From assembly GCA_019347945.1 (NCBI GenBank), contig JAHWKK010000012.1:1-64000 (forward strand): a stretch of DNA of 64,000 nucleotides, written 5' to 3'. This document shows, piece by piece, positions 16,377 through 25,883 of the stretch. Positions within the stretch are counted from its first letter, which is position 1; each line of letters opens with the position of its first letter. The translations under genes and the position numbers were made by a program. The stretch is from Acidobacteriota bacterium. Its GTDB lineage: Bacteria > Acidobacteriota > Thermoanaerobaculia > Gp7-AA8 > JAHWKK01. The notes under the pieces are model-generated. The model worked only from the letters and a program-made list of their open reading frames with translations, made no database searches and was not told where the DNA came from.

Positions 16377-16898
16377 TCAGTGCAGCATGATCGAGGCGAT
16401 CCCGATCATTGCCGATGCGACGAAGCCGATGAGCAGCGCGATGTAGGCGTATCGGATGTAGAGATATTTGCCCAGGAGATAGATGTCATTGGCCAGGGCG
16501 GCGTAGACGGCAGCGTCGGTCTCGAGTGTCCTTGCCACGTCGGCATCGAACACGTCCTTTTCGAGCGCCTGGAAGTGTCCGAAGAAAAGAAGGTTGTAAC
16601 CCTCTCCCAGCCGTCCGTCCGTCAGCTCGACCCGCTGAAGCTTCGGAAGAATCGCGATGATTGCGAGCAACAGAGCGAGCAGCGAGAAGGCCGTGAGCGT
16701 GACGAAGGCCCCCTTCAGCTCGTCGTCGGTCAGCCGCGAAATGGCGAGAGTCAGAACGATCGAGGAAACGGTGATCAGGATGTTCGCCTTGGTGTCGGCC
16801 ATCGCGCTGATCTGAACGTGGTGCTGCTGCACCGTCCGCATCAGATAGTCAGCGGTGTTTCTTCCTTCGATGCGCTGGAAAACGGATTCGTCTGGCAC
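16377..16898 (-). CDS. PycTM-like membrane protein (Pycsar effector family, DUF5706)
   Basis: 173 aa, three predicted membrane helices (~38-54, 64-84, 150-171). The ADTKAN motif (34-39) at the edge of TM1, the soluble loop with NLLFFGHF (102-109) and the LANDIYLLGKYLYIRY segment before TM3 are what I know of Pycsar effector/DUF5706 proteins. In Pycsar defence such proteins disrupt the membrane on sensing cCMP or cUMP. No uridylate/cytidylate cyclase gene is adjacent; the upstream same-strand neighbours are a histidine kinase, a nucleotidyltransferase and a CYTH protein. A defence role is therefore unproven. Confidence 0.75.
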   Translation of the reverse strand: MPDESVFQRIEGRNTADYLMRTVQQHHVQISAMADTKANILITVSSIVLTLAISRLTDDELKGAFVTLTAFSLLALLLAIIAILPKLQRVELTDGRLGEGYNLLFFGHFQALEKDVFDADVARTLETDAAVYAALANDIYLLGKYLYIRYAYIALLIGFVASAMIGIASIMLH

Positions 16899-16980
16899 TG
16901 TCGGAAGTCTGCCTCCGCTCGGTCAAAAACGCAAACCTCTCCGGACGGCGCGGCTGGGATCGGGTGCGGACCCGGCTACC

Positions 16981-17712
16981 TCAGGTTTGGGGTGAATCCG
17001 CCGGGGCAGCGACCACCAGGCAGAAAGTGGACCCCTCCCCTGGCACCGCCTCGACTTCGATTCTCCCGCGGTGAATCTCCGCGATCCGCCTGGCGAGAAA
17101 GAGTCCGTATCCGGGGCCTTCGCCCACTTCTCGATCCAGCTTGATTCCGGGATTGAAGATCTGGTCGAAATAGCCCTCCTCGATTCCGATCCCGTCGTCG
17201 CTGACACAGATGTGAACCTCGTCGCCCTCACGCCGGGCGGTCAGCGAGATCCGGGTTTGATCCCCGTCCGGTTTACGAAAGGTCATCGCGTTGCTCAGAA
17301 GAGCTTCGAGCGCCGCAGAGATCTTCTCCCGATCGGCATTGATTGACGGCAGGTTCTCGGCGATCTCGACAGACACGCCATTCTCCTCGGCGTCGGCGCG
17401 CATCCTGAACCAGAGCTGGGAGACGACCTCATTGAGATCGGTCGGCTCGATCTGTGCGGGCTTGGTGAGAATTTTTACGATCCGGTTCATCCCGTCAATC
17501 GTCTGCTTCATGTGCCTGGCCGAGACGCGGATGCGCTCCAGAAAATCCCGATTTTCCTCGGAGAGAGATTTGCCGATGTCGTCGATCAGCAAAGTCGAAA
17601 ACCCATCGATCGCGAAAAGCGGTGACCGGAGATCGTGGGTCAGGACCGAAAAAATCTTGCGAAGCTCATCGATCGAGAGAACCTCGGAACCGCTTGTCTC
17701 GGACGTCGCCAT
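16981..17712 (-). CDS. Short soluble sensor histidine kinase
   Basis: 243 aa, no sensor or membrane segment. HisKA at ~15-85 with phospho-acceptor H26 in LTHDLRSPL, then HATPase_c: N-box ALLSNAMTF (N141), G1 SDDGIGI (172-178), G2 GPGYGLFLAR near 199. The kinase core is complete. The lack of an input domain means signals must come through a partner. No response regulator gene is adjacent. Located between the PycTM-like gene and a sugar nucleotidyltransferase. Confidence 0.9.
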   Translation of the reverse strand: MATSETSGSEVLSIDELRKIFSVLTHDLRSPLFAIDGFSTLLIDDIGKSLSEENRDFLERIRVSARHMKQTIDGMNRIVKILTKPAQIEPTDLNEVVSQLWFRMRADAEENGVSVEIAENLPSINADREKISAALEALLSNAMTFRKPDGDQTRISLTARREGDEVHICVSDDGIGIEEGYFDQIFNPGIKLDREVGEGPGYGLFLARRIAEIHRGRIEVEAVPGEGSTFCLVVAAPADSPQT

Positions 17713-17770
17713 GTACTGGCGTCACCGTGCAAGAGTTCGGCCCGTGCCGCTCCTCTTTCGATGGTCGAAA

Positions 17771-18829
17771 TCAGCCGAATCGCCAGGGAGCGTCCGGGTC
17801 GATCGCCCGGATCAGCCACTGGTCCCTGATATGCGTGTGATCTTCGGTTTCCTCCGCACCGGTCCGATGCGCAACAAGGACATTCTCGACGGCGGCACTT
17901 TCCGGCAGATGAACCCCATGCGAGAGAATGCTCGCTTTGACGTGACATCCAGCCGGTACAAGGCAGTCCTCCCACACGACCGCTTCGCTCAATGAGGCGC
18001 TCGAATCGATCGAGCATCCTGCGCCGATCACGCTCTTCGAAGTGATGCCGGCGGCCCGGGCCGTCTCGTGGACGAGCGAGTCCTCCTGCTGCAACCTGCA
18101 TCGCGGTGTGACCGCGATCTCACCGCGATGCATCGCCGAAAGAAGTCCGGCGGTGGCTTCCATGTAGCGCTGCGGCGTTCCGACGTCGAACCAGATCCCG
18201 TCGTGAACGACCCCGGCCAGAACCTCCTCCTTCGTCTGCAGTACCGGAATGTAGACGTCCTCGGTCAGCCCGGAAAAATCGCGATCCGGCAGGCGCTCGA
18301 AAATTCGGTTCGACATCGCATGAGCGCCGGCGAACATGAGCGGCTCGCCATTTCCATCACTTCCGAAATGATTGATGAGGCCGTCGGCGTACCAGACGCG
18401 GGTGAAGGACTCGCCAACGGGGGGATGGCGAAGCAGAAGTGCCGCGAGCGAACCGGCATTCTGCTGAGCCGCGACCAGGTCGTCGAAGGGCGGGAACTGG
18501 ATCGTATCTCCGTTCATCAGTACGAAGCTTTCGTCGCCTTCGAAAAAGGATCGCACTTTCCGGACCCCGCCCCCCGTCCCGAGAATTCGTTCCTCGTACG
18601 AGTAGCGGATCTCGGCGCGACCTCGTGTGAATTCGGACAGCCATCTCTCGATGGGCTCGGGCAGATGATGAAGATTGACGACGATTTCCCCGATCCCGGA
18701 GGCGATCATGGAATCGGTTGCCCATCCGATCAGCGGGAGGTTGCAGACCGGGATCACCGGCTTGGGTACCGACCAGGTAATCGGTCGGAATCGCGTGCCG
18801 AAACCCGCGGCGAGAATCATCCCCTTCAC
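17771..18829 (-). CDS. Sugar-1-phosphate nucleotidyltransferase with left-handed beta-helix
   Basis: 352 aa. MILAAGFGTRFRPIT is the nucleotide-binding signature, KPVIPVCN follows, and MNGDTI supplies the metal-binding Asp (~103). Residues ~265-335 form hexapeptide-type repeats (VIGAGCSIDSSASLSEAV) of a left-handed helix, as in mannose-1-phosphate guanylyltransferase and glucose-1-phosphate thymidylyltransferase relatives. It should make an NDP-sugar, possibly for the surface polysaccharides encoded elsewhere in the window. The base and sugar are not determinable. Overlaps the CYTH gene by 4 nt. Confidence 0.87.
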   Translation of the reverse strand: MKGMILAAGFGTRFRPITWSVPKPVIPVCNLPLIGWATDSMIASGIGEIVVNLHHLPEPIERWLSEFTRGRAEIRYSYEERILGTGGGVRKVRSFFEGDESFVLMNGDTIQFPPFDDLVAAQQNAGSLAALLLRHPPVGESFTRVWYADGLINHFGSDGNGEPLMFAGAHAMSNRIFERLPDRDFSGLTEDVYIPVLQTKEEVLAGVVHDGIWFDVGTPQRYMEATAGLLSAMHRGEIAVTPRCRLQQEDSLVHETARAAGITSKSVIGAGCSIDSSASLSEAVVWEDCLVPAGCHVKASILSHGVHLPESAAVENVLVAHRTGAEETEDHTHIRDQWLIRAIDPDAPWRFG

Positions 18830-19392
18830 GGGGAGGGCATCTCCTCGGGACTGAACACCATGTTCTCGGTCAGGTCCGAGCGGACTCGCCGCTGTTGGCG
18901 GTATAGCTCCGCGTAGCTCATCCGGATTGCGTCTTCCATTCGAAGTCCCAGAATCCCGGCGATCCTCTCGATGACGTCCGTCTGACCCTCGATCTCGAGA
19001 TAGTCGCCGATCGGGGTATGGTCGAGGACGATCTCCGCCTGATCGAGTCTCCAGACCTCACGCATCTTCTGATAGCGGAAGACCGGCTTGTAGCCGAGCA
19101 TCTCGAACAGAGCGATGGCGGACTCGAAGCTTTCGATCCCGGTCTGCACTTCATCACGGGTCTTGACGCCGCCCGTAAACGTAACGGGACCTTTGGATGT
19201 GACCAGGACGTAGCGGCCGAATTTTCTGATCCGGAGAAGCGCTCCCCGCGTCTTCAGCTCTCCCCTCCGGTCGAGAATGATGTTGTCCTCGAAGGTCTCC
19301 GGATAGAGGCGCTCGGCCCCGGCGTTGAGAAGTTTCTCGGTGATGACCTTGCGGTCGAACAGGGGGAACTTTGCTTCGATCTCTCTCGGCAT
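18826..19392 (-). CDS. CYTH-domain protein (class IV adenylate cyclase / triphosphatase family)
   Basis: 188 aa, the whole protein a CYTH tunnel fold. The EIEAK motif (E4, E6, K8) at the N-terminus, then LRIRK, VTSKGP, RYQKMREVW, EIVLDHTPIGDYLEIEG are the usual charged strands lining the tunnel. CYTH proteins include CyaB-type adenylate cyclases, thiamine triphosphatases and tripolyphosphatases; the long form with DxxPxGxYLEIEG resembles the CyaB branch, but sequence alone does not decide. Sits 2 nt downstream of pgk on the same strand. Confidence 0.85.
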   Translation of the reverse strand: MPREIEAKFPLFDRKVITEKLLNAGAERLYPETFEDNIILDRRGELKTRGALLRIRKFGRYVLVTSKGPVTFTGGVKTRDEVQTGIESFESAIALFEMLGYKPVFRYQKMREVWRLDQAEIVLDHTPIGDYLEIEGQTDVIERIAGILGLRMEDAIRMSYAELYRQQRRVRSDLTENMVFSPEEMPSP

Positions 19393-19394
19393 GA

Positions 19395-20585
19395 TCAGTC
19401 GGTCAGTGCCGCCACGCCCGGGAGAACGGCACCCGAGATCAGCTCGAGCGACGCTCCGCCTCCTGTCGAGATGTGGGAGATCCGGGAGGCCACTCCGGCG
19501 GCTCCGACCGCTTCGACAGACTCGCCGCCTCCGACGATGGAAACGGCGTCGGATCCCGCAACGGCTTCAGCTGCCGCGAAGGTCCCTTTTGCGAACTCAG
19601 GGACCTCGAAGACTCCCATTGGCCCGTTCCAGAAGATCGTACCGGCACCGGCGAGGCGAAGTCCGTACTCGCTCGAGGTCGCGGATCCGATGTCGACGGC
19701 CATGAGCTCGTCGTCGACGCCCTCCTCGACCCGGATCTCGCGCATCTGCGAGGGCTCGTCGACCGACATTGAGACAATCAGATCTTTCGGTAGAACGATT
19801 TTCGAATCGAACCTTTCGAGAAGCTCCCCGGCAAAGTCGATCGAGTCCCGATCGACCAGAGACCGGCCCATCTTCACGCCCTTCGCGGCGAGAAAAGTAT
19901 TTGCCATTCCGCCGCCGATGAGCAGCGTATCGGCTTTGGCAGCGAGAGCCTCGAGAGGCTCGATCTTCCCTTTGATCTTTGCTCCTCCGAGAAGGGCAAC
20001 GAAGGGGCGCGCCTCTTCCCCGACGTCGATGACCTTCCCGAGATACTCCAGCTCGCGCAGGAGAAGAAGCCCCGCGGCGGAATTCCGGGACCCGAGGATG
20101 CGCGGGAGCGCGTCGATCGAGGCGTGAGCCCGGTGACTCGCGCCGAAGGCATCGTTGACGTAGAGGCCGGCCAGGCCGGCCAGCTCGCGCGCGAAATCCG
20201 AATCGTTTTGCTCCTCTCCATCGTGGAAGCGGAGATTTTCGAGCAGCAGCAATTCTCCGCCCTTCAGATTCCCGGATTGCTCCTTCGCCGACGCCCCGAC
20301 GCAATCATCGGCGAACAATACCTTCGTCCCGATTTTCTCGGCGAGTGCATCGCGGACCGGCCCGAGCGAATATTGTGGATCGGGCGCGCCCTTTGGCCGG
20401 CCGAGGTGGCTGGCGAGGATCACCGCCGCATTCCGCTCGAGGAGGTGGCGAATCGTCGGAATGGTCGCGTCGATTCTGGTGGCGTCGGTGATTGAGCCAT
20501 CGGCCATCGGAACATTCAGATCCGCGCGCAGAAAGACTCTGCTGCCTTCGACGTCGAGGTGCTCGACGGACCTCGGCAGCTTCAC
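19395..20585 (-). CDS. pgk: Phosphoglycerate kinase
   Basis: 396 aa from GTG 20585, whose GTGA overlaps the gapA stop; the longer open frame to 21140 is antisense-free shadow inside gapA. FLRADLNVPM near residue 18, ASHLGRPKG near 58, LLLENLRFH near 110, GGAKIKGKI near 200, and the nucleotide-binding IVGGGESVEA near 355 are all present. It makes ATP from 1,3-bisphosphoglycerate in glycolysis. Coupled to gapA as in many bacteria. Confidence 0.97.
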   Translation of the reverse strand: MKLPRSVEHLDVEGSRVFLRADLNVPMADGSITDATRIDATIPTIRHLLERNAAVILASHLGRPKGAPDPQYSLGPVRDALAEKIGTKVLFADDCVGASAKEQSGNLKGGELLLLENLRFHDGEEQNDSDFARELAGLAGLYVNDAFGASHRAHASIDALPRILGSRNSAAGLLLLRELEYLGKVIDVGEEARPFVALLGGAKIKGKIEPLEALAAKADTLLIGGGMANTFLAAKGVKMGRSLVDRDSIDFAGELLERFDSKIVLPKDLIVSMSVDEPSQMREIRVEEGVDDELMAVDIGSATSSEYGLRLAGAGTIFWNGPMGVFEVPEFAKGTFAAAEAVAGSDAVSIVGGGESVEAVGAAGVASRISHISTGGGASLELISGAVLPGVAALTD

Positions 20586-21592
20586 CCGAGCTTTCTCCCG
20601 ATGAGAGCCACCAGGTCCACCATCCGGCTCGAGTAACCGAACTCGTTGTCGTACCAGGAGAGAACCTTGTGCATCGTAGGACTGATGGACCGCGTGAATA
20701 CGGTGTCGACGATCGAAGAATGAGTCGTGTGATTGAAATCGACCGAAACGAGCTCTTCGTCGCTGAAAGAGAGAATTCCTTCGAGCTCGCCGGCAGACTT
20801 CGAACGGACCAGCTCGTTGATTTCCTCGGCGCTGGTCGGTTTTTCCGTGACGAACGTGAAATCGATGAGGGAGACATTCGGTGTCGGAACGCGTACCGAG
20901 ATCCCGTCGAGCTTTCCCTCGAGCTCGGGCAGGACGACGCCGACCGCTTTGGCTGCACCGGTCGTCGTCGGAATGATCGACAGCGCGGCGGCTCGGCCTC
21001 TTCTGAAATCCTTCTGGTGGGGGAGGTCGAGGATCCGCTGATCGTTCGTGTAGGAATGGACCGTCGTCATCAGGCCCTGCTCGATTGTCCAGGCTTCGTG
21101 GAAGATCCTGGCCAGAGGAGCGAGACAGTTCGTCGTGCACGACGCGTTCGAAATGACCACATGGCGGTCGAGATCGAGCTCACTCTCGTTCACTCCGAGA
21201 CAGACCGTGAGGTCGGCATCCTTGGAGGGAGCGGAGACCACCACGTGAGTGACCCCATCCCGGATGTGTGCCGACGCCTTTTCCTTGGAGGTAAACCGGC
21301 CGGTGGACTCGATGACGAGGTCGACTCCGTCGTCGCCCCACGGAATCTCGGCGGGATCCGGGCTCGAATGAATCCGGATCGAGTGCCCGTCCACCAGGAT
21401 CGAATCCTCGGTGTGGCTGACTTCATGCCGGAGCACCCCGTGGATCGAGTCGTACTTGAGCATGTACGCAAGCACGTCCGAGTCGGACAGATCGTTGACC
21501 GCGACGATCTCGAACTGATCCTCCTTTTCGAGCACGGCGCGAAGGATGTTTCTTCCGATTCGACCAAATCCGTTGATTCCGACACGTAGCAT
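20582..21592 (-). CDS. gapA: Glyceraldehyde-3-phosphate dehydrogenase
   Basis: 336 aa. Rossmann start VGINGFGRIGR, Asp in VNDLSD (D34) favouring NAD, catalytic C152 in SNASCTTNC and H179 in TVHSYTND. Tetrameric glycolytic enzyme oxidising glyceraldehyde-3-phosphate. Upstream of pgk and downstream of the M16 pair with a 13-nt gap, so probably in one transcript. Confidence 0.97.
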   Translation of the reverse strand: MLRVGINGFGRIGRNILRAVLEKEDQFEIVAVNDLSDSDVLAYMLKYDSIHGVLRHEVSHTEDSILVDGHSIRIHSSPDPAEIPWGDDGVDLVIESTGRFTSKEKASAHIRDGVTHVVVSAPSKDADLTVCLGVNESELDLDRHVVISNASCTTNCLAPLARIFHEAWTIEQGLMTTVHSYTNDQRILDLPHQKDFRRGRAAALSIIPTTTGAAKAVGVVLPELEGKLDGISVRVPTPNVSLIDFTFVTEKPTSAEEINELVRSKSAGELEGILSFSDEELVSVDFNHTTHSSIVDTVFTRSISPTMHKVLSWYDNEFGYSSRMVDLVALIGRKLG

Positions 21593-21605
21593 TTCTTCCA
21601 GCTCC

Positions 21606-22991
21606 TCAGCTTTCTTCCAGCGGCGTTCCGTCGAGTTGATAATTCCGGACCGGCCGGCCCAATTGCTTCACGGCTTCTGCGAGTTCACTACCAGCACCGA
21701 CGATGACGATGACCGATCCATCGGGATCGAGGTACTTCCGGGCCACCCTCTCGACGTCTTCCCGGGTCACTTCCATGATCCGCTCGCGATACGTGCGGAG
21801 AAAATCCCGAGGCAGCTCGTAGAGCTCCACTTCCTGCAACTGCACCGCCAGCCCCCCGGCGGTCTCGACAGTCGAAGGGAAGCTTCCTGCGATGTAACTC
21901 TTCGCATGCTCCAGCTCTTCCGGCGAGACCTGCGAGTTTCGCATCGTTCCGATCTCGGAGAGGAGCTCGCTCACCGCGGGAGCGGTCACGTCGTTTCTCA
22001 CGGCGGTCGAGACCACGAACGGCCCCGCATGACGGCGAAAAAGAAACGACGATTGAGCTCCGTAGGTCCAGCCGTGCCGTTCGCGCAGGTTGATCATGAT
22101 TCGCGAATTGAAGGCATCGCCCAGAATTCCGTTCATCACCAGCAGAGGAAAATAGTCTTCGGTGCGGCGGCTGACCCCGGGGTGACCGACGCGGATCTCC
22201 GACTGCACCGAACCCGGCCGGTCGATGACGTGAATGAAGCCGGAGGGAACCGGACCGGGCTGCAACGACACGGCGGGGCCCGTCGTCGAAGGTTTCCATC
22301 CGGCGAAGGCCCTCTCGGTTGCCTGATGAAGGCGCTCGCCCGCGCTCGCGCCGACGGCAACGACTGAAATGTTGGCGGGAACGTAATAGTCCGCGTGAAA
22401 CTCTTCGAGTGTTTCCCGGCCGATCGAGCGAAGCGATCCTTCAGTCCCGATCGCGGGCGTTCCGTAACGGCCGGGACCATAGACGAATCGGGAGAAGAAT
22501 CGGCTCGCGACGTGGGCCGGGTCGTCCAGCGACTGGTGAATCATCGTGATCCGTTCTTCCCGAACGCGCTCGAGATCGTCCGGATCGAAGTTCGGCTCGC
22601 ACGTCACCTGTCGGAGGATCGTCATTGCCGGATCGAGATTCTCCGCCAACACATCGAGGTGAATCTGCGAAGAATCCCAGTCGGCTCCCGCATCGATCGA
22701 AGCTCCGAGCAACCCGAGCTGGTGATCGAGATCGGCACCCGACTGCCCGCCGGCACCTTCATCCAGAAGGCTGGCCGTCATCCCCGCGAGACCTTCGAGT
22801 CCCTCCGGATCATGGTCCGATCCCGCGCGCACCACGACTCGGACGGCGTCAATCGGCGCCGCTCCGTGTGACGCGGAGACGATCCGGATTCCGCTCTCGA
22901 GCGTCACGACCGAGATTTCGGGTAGGTCCCACGGCCTCGCCGTACGAGGTTCGGGTGCCGTGGTCCGCCAGCTCTTTGTCGTTCCGGTCAT
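21606..22991 (-). CDS. M16-family peptidase subunit lacking the zinc motif
   Basis: 461 aa. It has the M16 two-domain fold, but where active members have HxxEH it reads GLAGMTASLLDEGAGG, so no zinc site. The C-terminal half holds VSRRTEDYFPLLVMN, LRERHGWTYGAQS (with the Arg/Tyr pair that helps bind substrate) as in the non-catalytic partner of two-chain M16B peptidases. It should dimerise with the active subunit encoded just upstream, whose stop overlaps its start by 4 nt (ATGA type). Confidence 0.88.
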   Translation of the reverse strand: MTGTTKSWRTTAPEPRTARPWDLPEISVVTLESGIRIVSASHGAAPIDAVRVVVRAGSDHDPEGLEGLAGMTASLLDEGAGGQSGADLDHQLGLLGASIDAGADWDSSQIHLDVLAENLDPAMTILRQVTCEPNFDPDDLERVREERITMIHQSLDDPAHVASRFFSRFVYGPGRYGTPAIGTEGSLRSIGRETLEEFHADYYVPANISVVAVGASAGERLHQATERAFAGWKPSTTGPAVSLQPGPVPSGFIHVIDRPGSVQSEIRVGHPGVSRRTEDYFPLLVMNGILGDAFNSRIMINLRERHGWTYGAQSSFLFRRHAGPFVVSTAVRNDVTAPAVSELLSEIGTMRNSQVSPEELEHAKSYIAGSFPSTVETAGGLAVQLQEVELYELPRDFLRTYRERIMEVTREDVERVARKYLDPDGSVIVIVGAGSELAEAVKQLGRPVRNYQLDGTPLEES

Positions 22992-24244
22992 CGCTTCTGC
23001 TCCGGCTCGAATCCGACGGTGACGCGATTTCCGGGAGAAAAGATCCGTTGCGCGAGGCCGACGAGCTCGTCCGCGTCCAGGGCGTCATATCGCTCGGGCC
23101 AGAGATTGATCAGGTCGGGATCGCCGAAAAAGGTCTGCATGAGCCCGATTGCGTCGGCACGCGACTCGAGGGATTCGATCTGTCTCGCGTGATCGACTCG
23201 CAGCTGGCTTTGCACTCGGCGTTCCTCGTCCCGGGAGATCCCGTCCCCCACCCTTCGAAGTTCCTCGTCGATGGCGTCCTCGAGCTCGTCGAGCGTCACG
23301 CCGTCGCGAGGTGTGGACGTCAGGAGGAGCATCCCCGTCACCTCGGTGGGGAGAACGAAAAGCCCAACGTCCTGCGCGATCCGGGACTCGAGTGTGAGAC
23401 TTCGAACGAGGCGGCTCGACTTTCCGGACGCGAAAAGCGTCGCGAGAAACTCTGCCCCGATCCATCCGGCGTCGCCCATCGGCGGAAGGTGGTAGAGGCG
23501 AAAGAGCCTCGGAGAGTGAACGTTTGCGCGGATGATTTTCCGGGCGTCCGGCTCTCCTCGGGCTGGGTCGAATGAAGGTCTCGATGGGCTCTGTCGTCCC
23601 GGAATCTCGGCGAAGTACGCTTCGACCAGCTCTCGTGCCTCACCGAAGTCGAAATCGCCAGCAATCGTCAGAACGGCATTCTGCGGTCCATACCAGTCGA
23701 GAAAGAACTCCCGCACGTCGTCGAGTGTGGCCGCCTCGATGTCATCCATCGATCCGATGGTCGGCCAGCTGTACGGAAAGTCGTGCCGGTACGCGAGTGC
23801 GAGAAGCTCCTCGAGCCAGGTTCCGTAGGGAGCGTTGTCGTAGCGGAGACGCCTTTCCTCCTTGACGACATTTTTCTGAACGTCGAGTTTTTCCTGCGTC
23901 AGGGCCGGAACGAACCAGCCCATCCGATCGGATTCGAGCCAGAGTGCGAGTGCGAGGTAATGCGACGGAAGGGTCTCGTAATAGTTTGTCCGATCGAAAA
24001 AGGTGCTCCCGTTGAGATTGCCGCCGACGGACTGGATGTAGCGAAAGTGCTCGTTGTTGCCTACGTGCAGCGAGCCGGAGAAAAGCATGTGCTCGAAGAG
24101 ATGCGCAAACCCGGTTTTTCCAGGCACCTCGTCCTTCGATCCGACGTGATACCAGAGGTTGACGGCGACCAGTGGTGCGGTCTGATCCCGATTCAGGCAG
24201 ACGCTCAGCCCGTTCGGCAGCGAATAGCGCTCGATCTCAAGCAT
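22988..24244 (-). CDS. M16-family zinc peptidase, active subunit
   Basis: 418 aa from ATG 24244, where the family N-terminus (IERYSLPNGLSVCLNRDQTAP) begins. HLFEHMLF gives the inverted zinc motif HxxEH, and the distal Glu lies in NVVKEERRLRYDN. No signal peptide is apparent, so location is uncertain. Such pairs degrade peptides or process precursor proteins. Divergent from the MqnP-like gene across 71 bp. Confidence 0.92.
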   Translation of the reverse strand: MLEIERYSLPNGLSVCLNRDQTAPLVAVNLWYHVGSKDEVPGKTGFAHLFEHMLFSGSLHVGNNEHFRYIQSVGGNLNGSTFFDRTNYYETLPSHYLALALWLESDRMGWFVPALTQEKLDVQKNVVKEERRLRYDNAPYGTWLEELLALAYRHDFPYSWPTIGSMDDIEAATLDDVREFFLDWYGPQNAVLTIAGDFDFGEARELVEAYFAEIPGRQSPSRPSFDPARGEPDARKIIRANVHSPRLFRLYHLPPMGDAGWIGAEFLATLFASGKSSRLVRSLTLESRIAQDVGLFVLPTEVTGMLLLTSTPRDGVTLDELEDAIDEELRRVGDGISRDEERRVQSQLRVDHARQIESLESRADAIGLMQTFFGDPDLINLWPERYDALDADELVGLAQRIFSPGNRVTVGFEPEQKR

Positions 24245-24303
24245 GGAAGATTCCGGAGGTGGCCAAATCCCGTGCCCGTATCGAATCGCCCGTACAGAAC
24301 ACT

Positions 24304-24309
24304 TAGAAT
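24304..24309 (+). promoter_or_regulatory. Candidate -10 of the mqnP-dNK-pan gene run
   Basis: TAGAAT ends 6 nt before the GTG at 24316. No Shine-Dalgarno lies between, so the message is probably leaderless. The -35 is not clear. Confidence 0.45.
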
Positions 24310-24315
24310 GTCGCC

Positions 24316-25185
24316 GTGATCCGGTCCGCAATCGTAACCCTGGAGATGATCAAGATCCAACATACGATTTTTGCCCTCCCGTTCGCCTTCCTTGCGGCCG
24401 TGGCGGCCGCCTGGGGGATTCCGGATTGGCGAACGATCATCTGGATTCTGGTCGCGATGGTGGGGGCACGGTCGGCCGCGATGGCGTTCAACCGGCTGGT
24501 CGACGCCGAGATCGACGGCCGCAATCCACGGACTCGAGGGCGGGCCCTCCCCGCCGGCCTCGTGAGCAGACGCTTCGTTGCGCTCTTCGCGATCGCCTCT
24601 TCGGGCCTTTTCCTCGTCGCGGCCTGGAATCTCAATCGGCTCGCCTTCCTCCTCGCTCCGGTTGCTCTCGCCATCATCCTCGGATATTCCTATACCAAGC
24701 GGTTTACGAGCTGGAGCCATCTCGTCCTGGGATTGGCTCTGGCGGTCGCCCCGGTGGGCGCTGCGATCGCCGTGACCGGTCGTTTCGAGCACGAGATCTG
24801 GTTCCTGGCGGGGGCCGTCCTTTGCTGGACCGCAGGATTCGACATTCTCTATTCGATGCAGGACGTCGAATTCGACCGGAGCGAGGGGCTGCATTCTCTC
24901 CCCTCCCGGCTCGGCGTCGGGAGAGCCCTCGCCCTCTCGCGGGTGCTGCATACCGCGACCGTGGGGCTTCTCGTGGCTTTCGGAATCGCAGCAGAGCTCG
25001 GCTGGATCTACTACGCCGGTGTGGGGGCAGCTGCCGCTCTCCTGATCTGGCAGCAGTCGCTGGTGTCTCCCGATGATCTGTCGAAGATCGACACGGCGTT
25101 TTTCACGGCCAACGGGATCCTTTCGATCATCGTTTTCGTCGCGGGGGCGTGTGATATTCTCCGCGGCGCCGGCGGACAGCTTTGA
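24316..25185 (+). CDS. MqnP-like UbiA-family polyprenyltransferase
   Basis: 289 aa, about eight membrane helices. Motif 1 [19 protein letters not shown] has N59-type NxxxDxxxD spacing, motif 2 [13 protein letters not shown]; the [14 protein letters not shown] and GRALPAG wording match the ubiA_other/MqnP group that prenylates 1,4-dihydroxy-6-naphthoate in futalosine-route menaquinone synthesis. No other mqn gene is in the window, so the pathway is inferred. First gene of a plus-strand run; GTG start. Confidence 0.82.
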   Translation: MIRSAIVTLEMIKIQHTIFALPFAFLAAVAAAWGIPDWRTIIWILVAMVGARSAAMAFNRLVDAEIDGRNPRTRGRALPAGLVSRRFVALFAIASSGLFLVAAWNLNRLAFLLAPVALAIILGYSYTKRFTSWSHLVLGLALAVAPVGAAIAVTGRFEHEIWFLAGAVLCWTAGFDILYSMQDVEFDRSEGLHSLPSRLGVGRALALSRVLHTATVGLLVAFGIAAELGWIYYAGVGAAAALLIWQQSLVSPDDLSKIDTAFFTANGILSIIVFVAGACDILRGAGGQL

Positions 25186-25204
25186 GAGCCGTCGACCCCC
25201 GGTG

Positions 25205-25852
25205 ATGAGCGACTCTCCTCTGCCATTTCGATATATCGCCGTCGAAGGGCCGATCGGAGCCGGAAAGACATCCCTGGTCAAGAGGCTGGCCGAGCGATTC
25301 CGGGGGACCCGGGTGCTCGAGGACGTCGACAATCCTTTCCTTCCGGAGTTCTACAAGGACAAGAAGGGAGCGGCGTTCCAGTGCCAGCTCTTTTTTCTCC
25401 TCTCCCGGTACGACCAGCAGCGGAAGATCGCGCAGCGGGATCTCTTTTCCGATCTCGTCGTTGCTGATTACTCCTTCCAGAAGGACAAGATTTACGCCTA
25501 TCTCACGCTCGACGACTCCGAGCTCCTGATCTACAACAAGCTTTTCGACGTACTGGCCGAGCAGGTCCCGGTGCCCGACCTGGTGATCTATCTCCAGGGA
25601 AACATCGACACCCTGATCAAGCGGCTCCGAAAACGGGGGAAAGACTACGAGAAATCAGTCACCACGGCCTACGTTCAGGAAGTCAGCGAGGCCTACGCTC
25701 ACTATTTCTACCACTACGCGGGTACGCCCCTCCTGGTGGTGAATACATCTGAGATCGACTTTGTTCACGACGATGCCCATTTCGAAGACCTCGTCGATCA
25801 GATTCGACAGGTGACGAAGGGGACGAAGTATTACGTACCGCTTGGATCCTGA
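25205..25852 (+). CDS. Deoxynucleoside kinase (dAK/dGK type)
   Basis: 215 aa from ATG 25205. P-loop GPIGAGKTSL near residue 17, then a DNPFLPEFY segment, LFFLLSRYDQQ, VADYSFQKDKIYAYLTL (the DxSF variant of the DRS motif seen in bacterial deoxyadenosine/deoxyguanosine kinases), and the lid RLRKRGKDYE. It phosphorylates salvaged purine deoxynucleosides. The longer open frame to 25073 overlaps the preceding gene and is not used. Follows it by 19 nt. Confidence 0.9.
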   Translation: MSDSPLPFRYIAVEGPIGAGKTSLVKRLAERFRGTRVLEDVDNPFLPEFYKDKKGAAFQCQLFFLLSRYDQQRKIAQRDLFSDLVVADYSFQKDKIYAYLTLDDSELLIYNKLFDVLAEQVPVPDLVIYLQGNIDTLIKRLRKRGKDYEKSVTTAYVQEVSEAYAHYFYHYAGTPLLVVNTSEIDFVHDDAHFEDLVDQIRQVTKGTKYYVPLGS

Positions 25853-25883
25853 GCGTCGGACCGAGACGGAAGAGAGCCGCTGC

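Noticed and set aside
16377-19392. A complete Pycsar defence system
   Set aside because: No cyclase of the Pycsar class (PycC) is present beside the PycTM-like gene; only a weaker, inferential link is reported.
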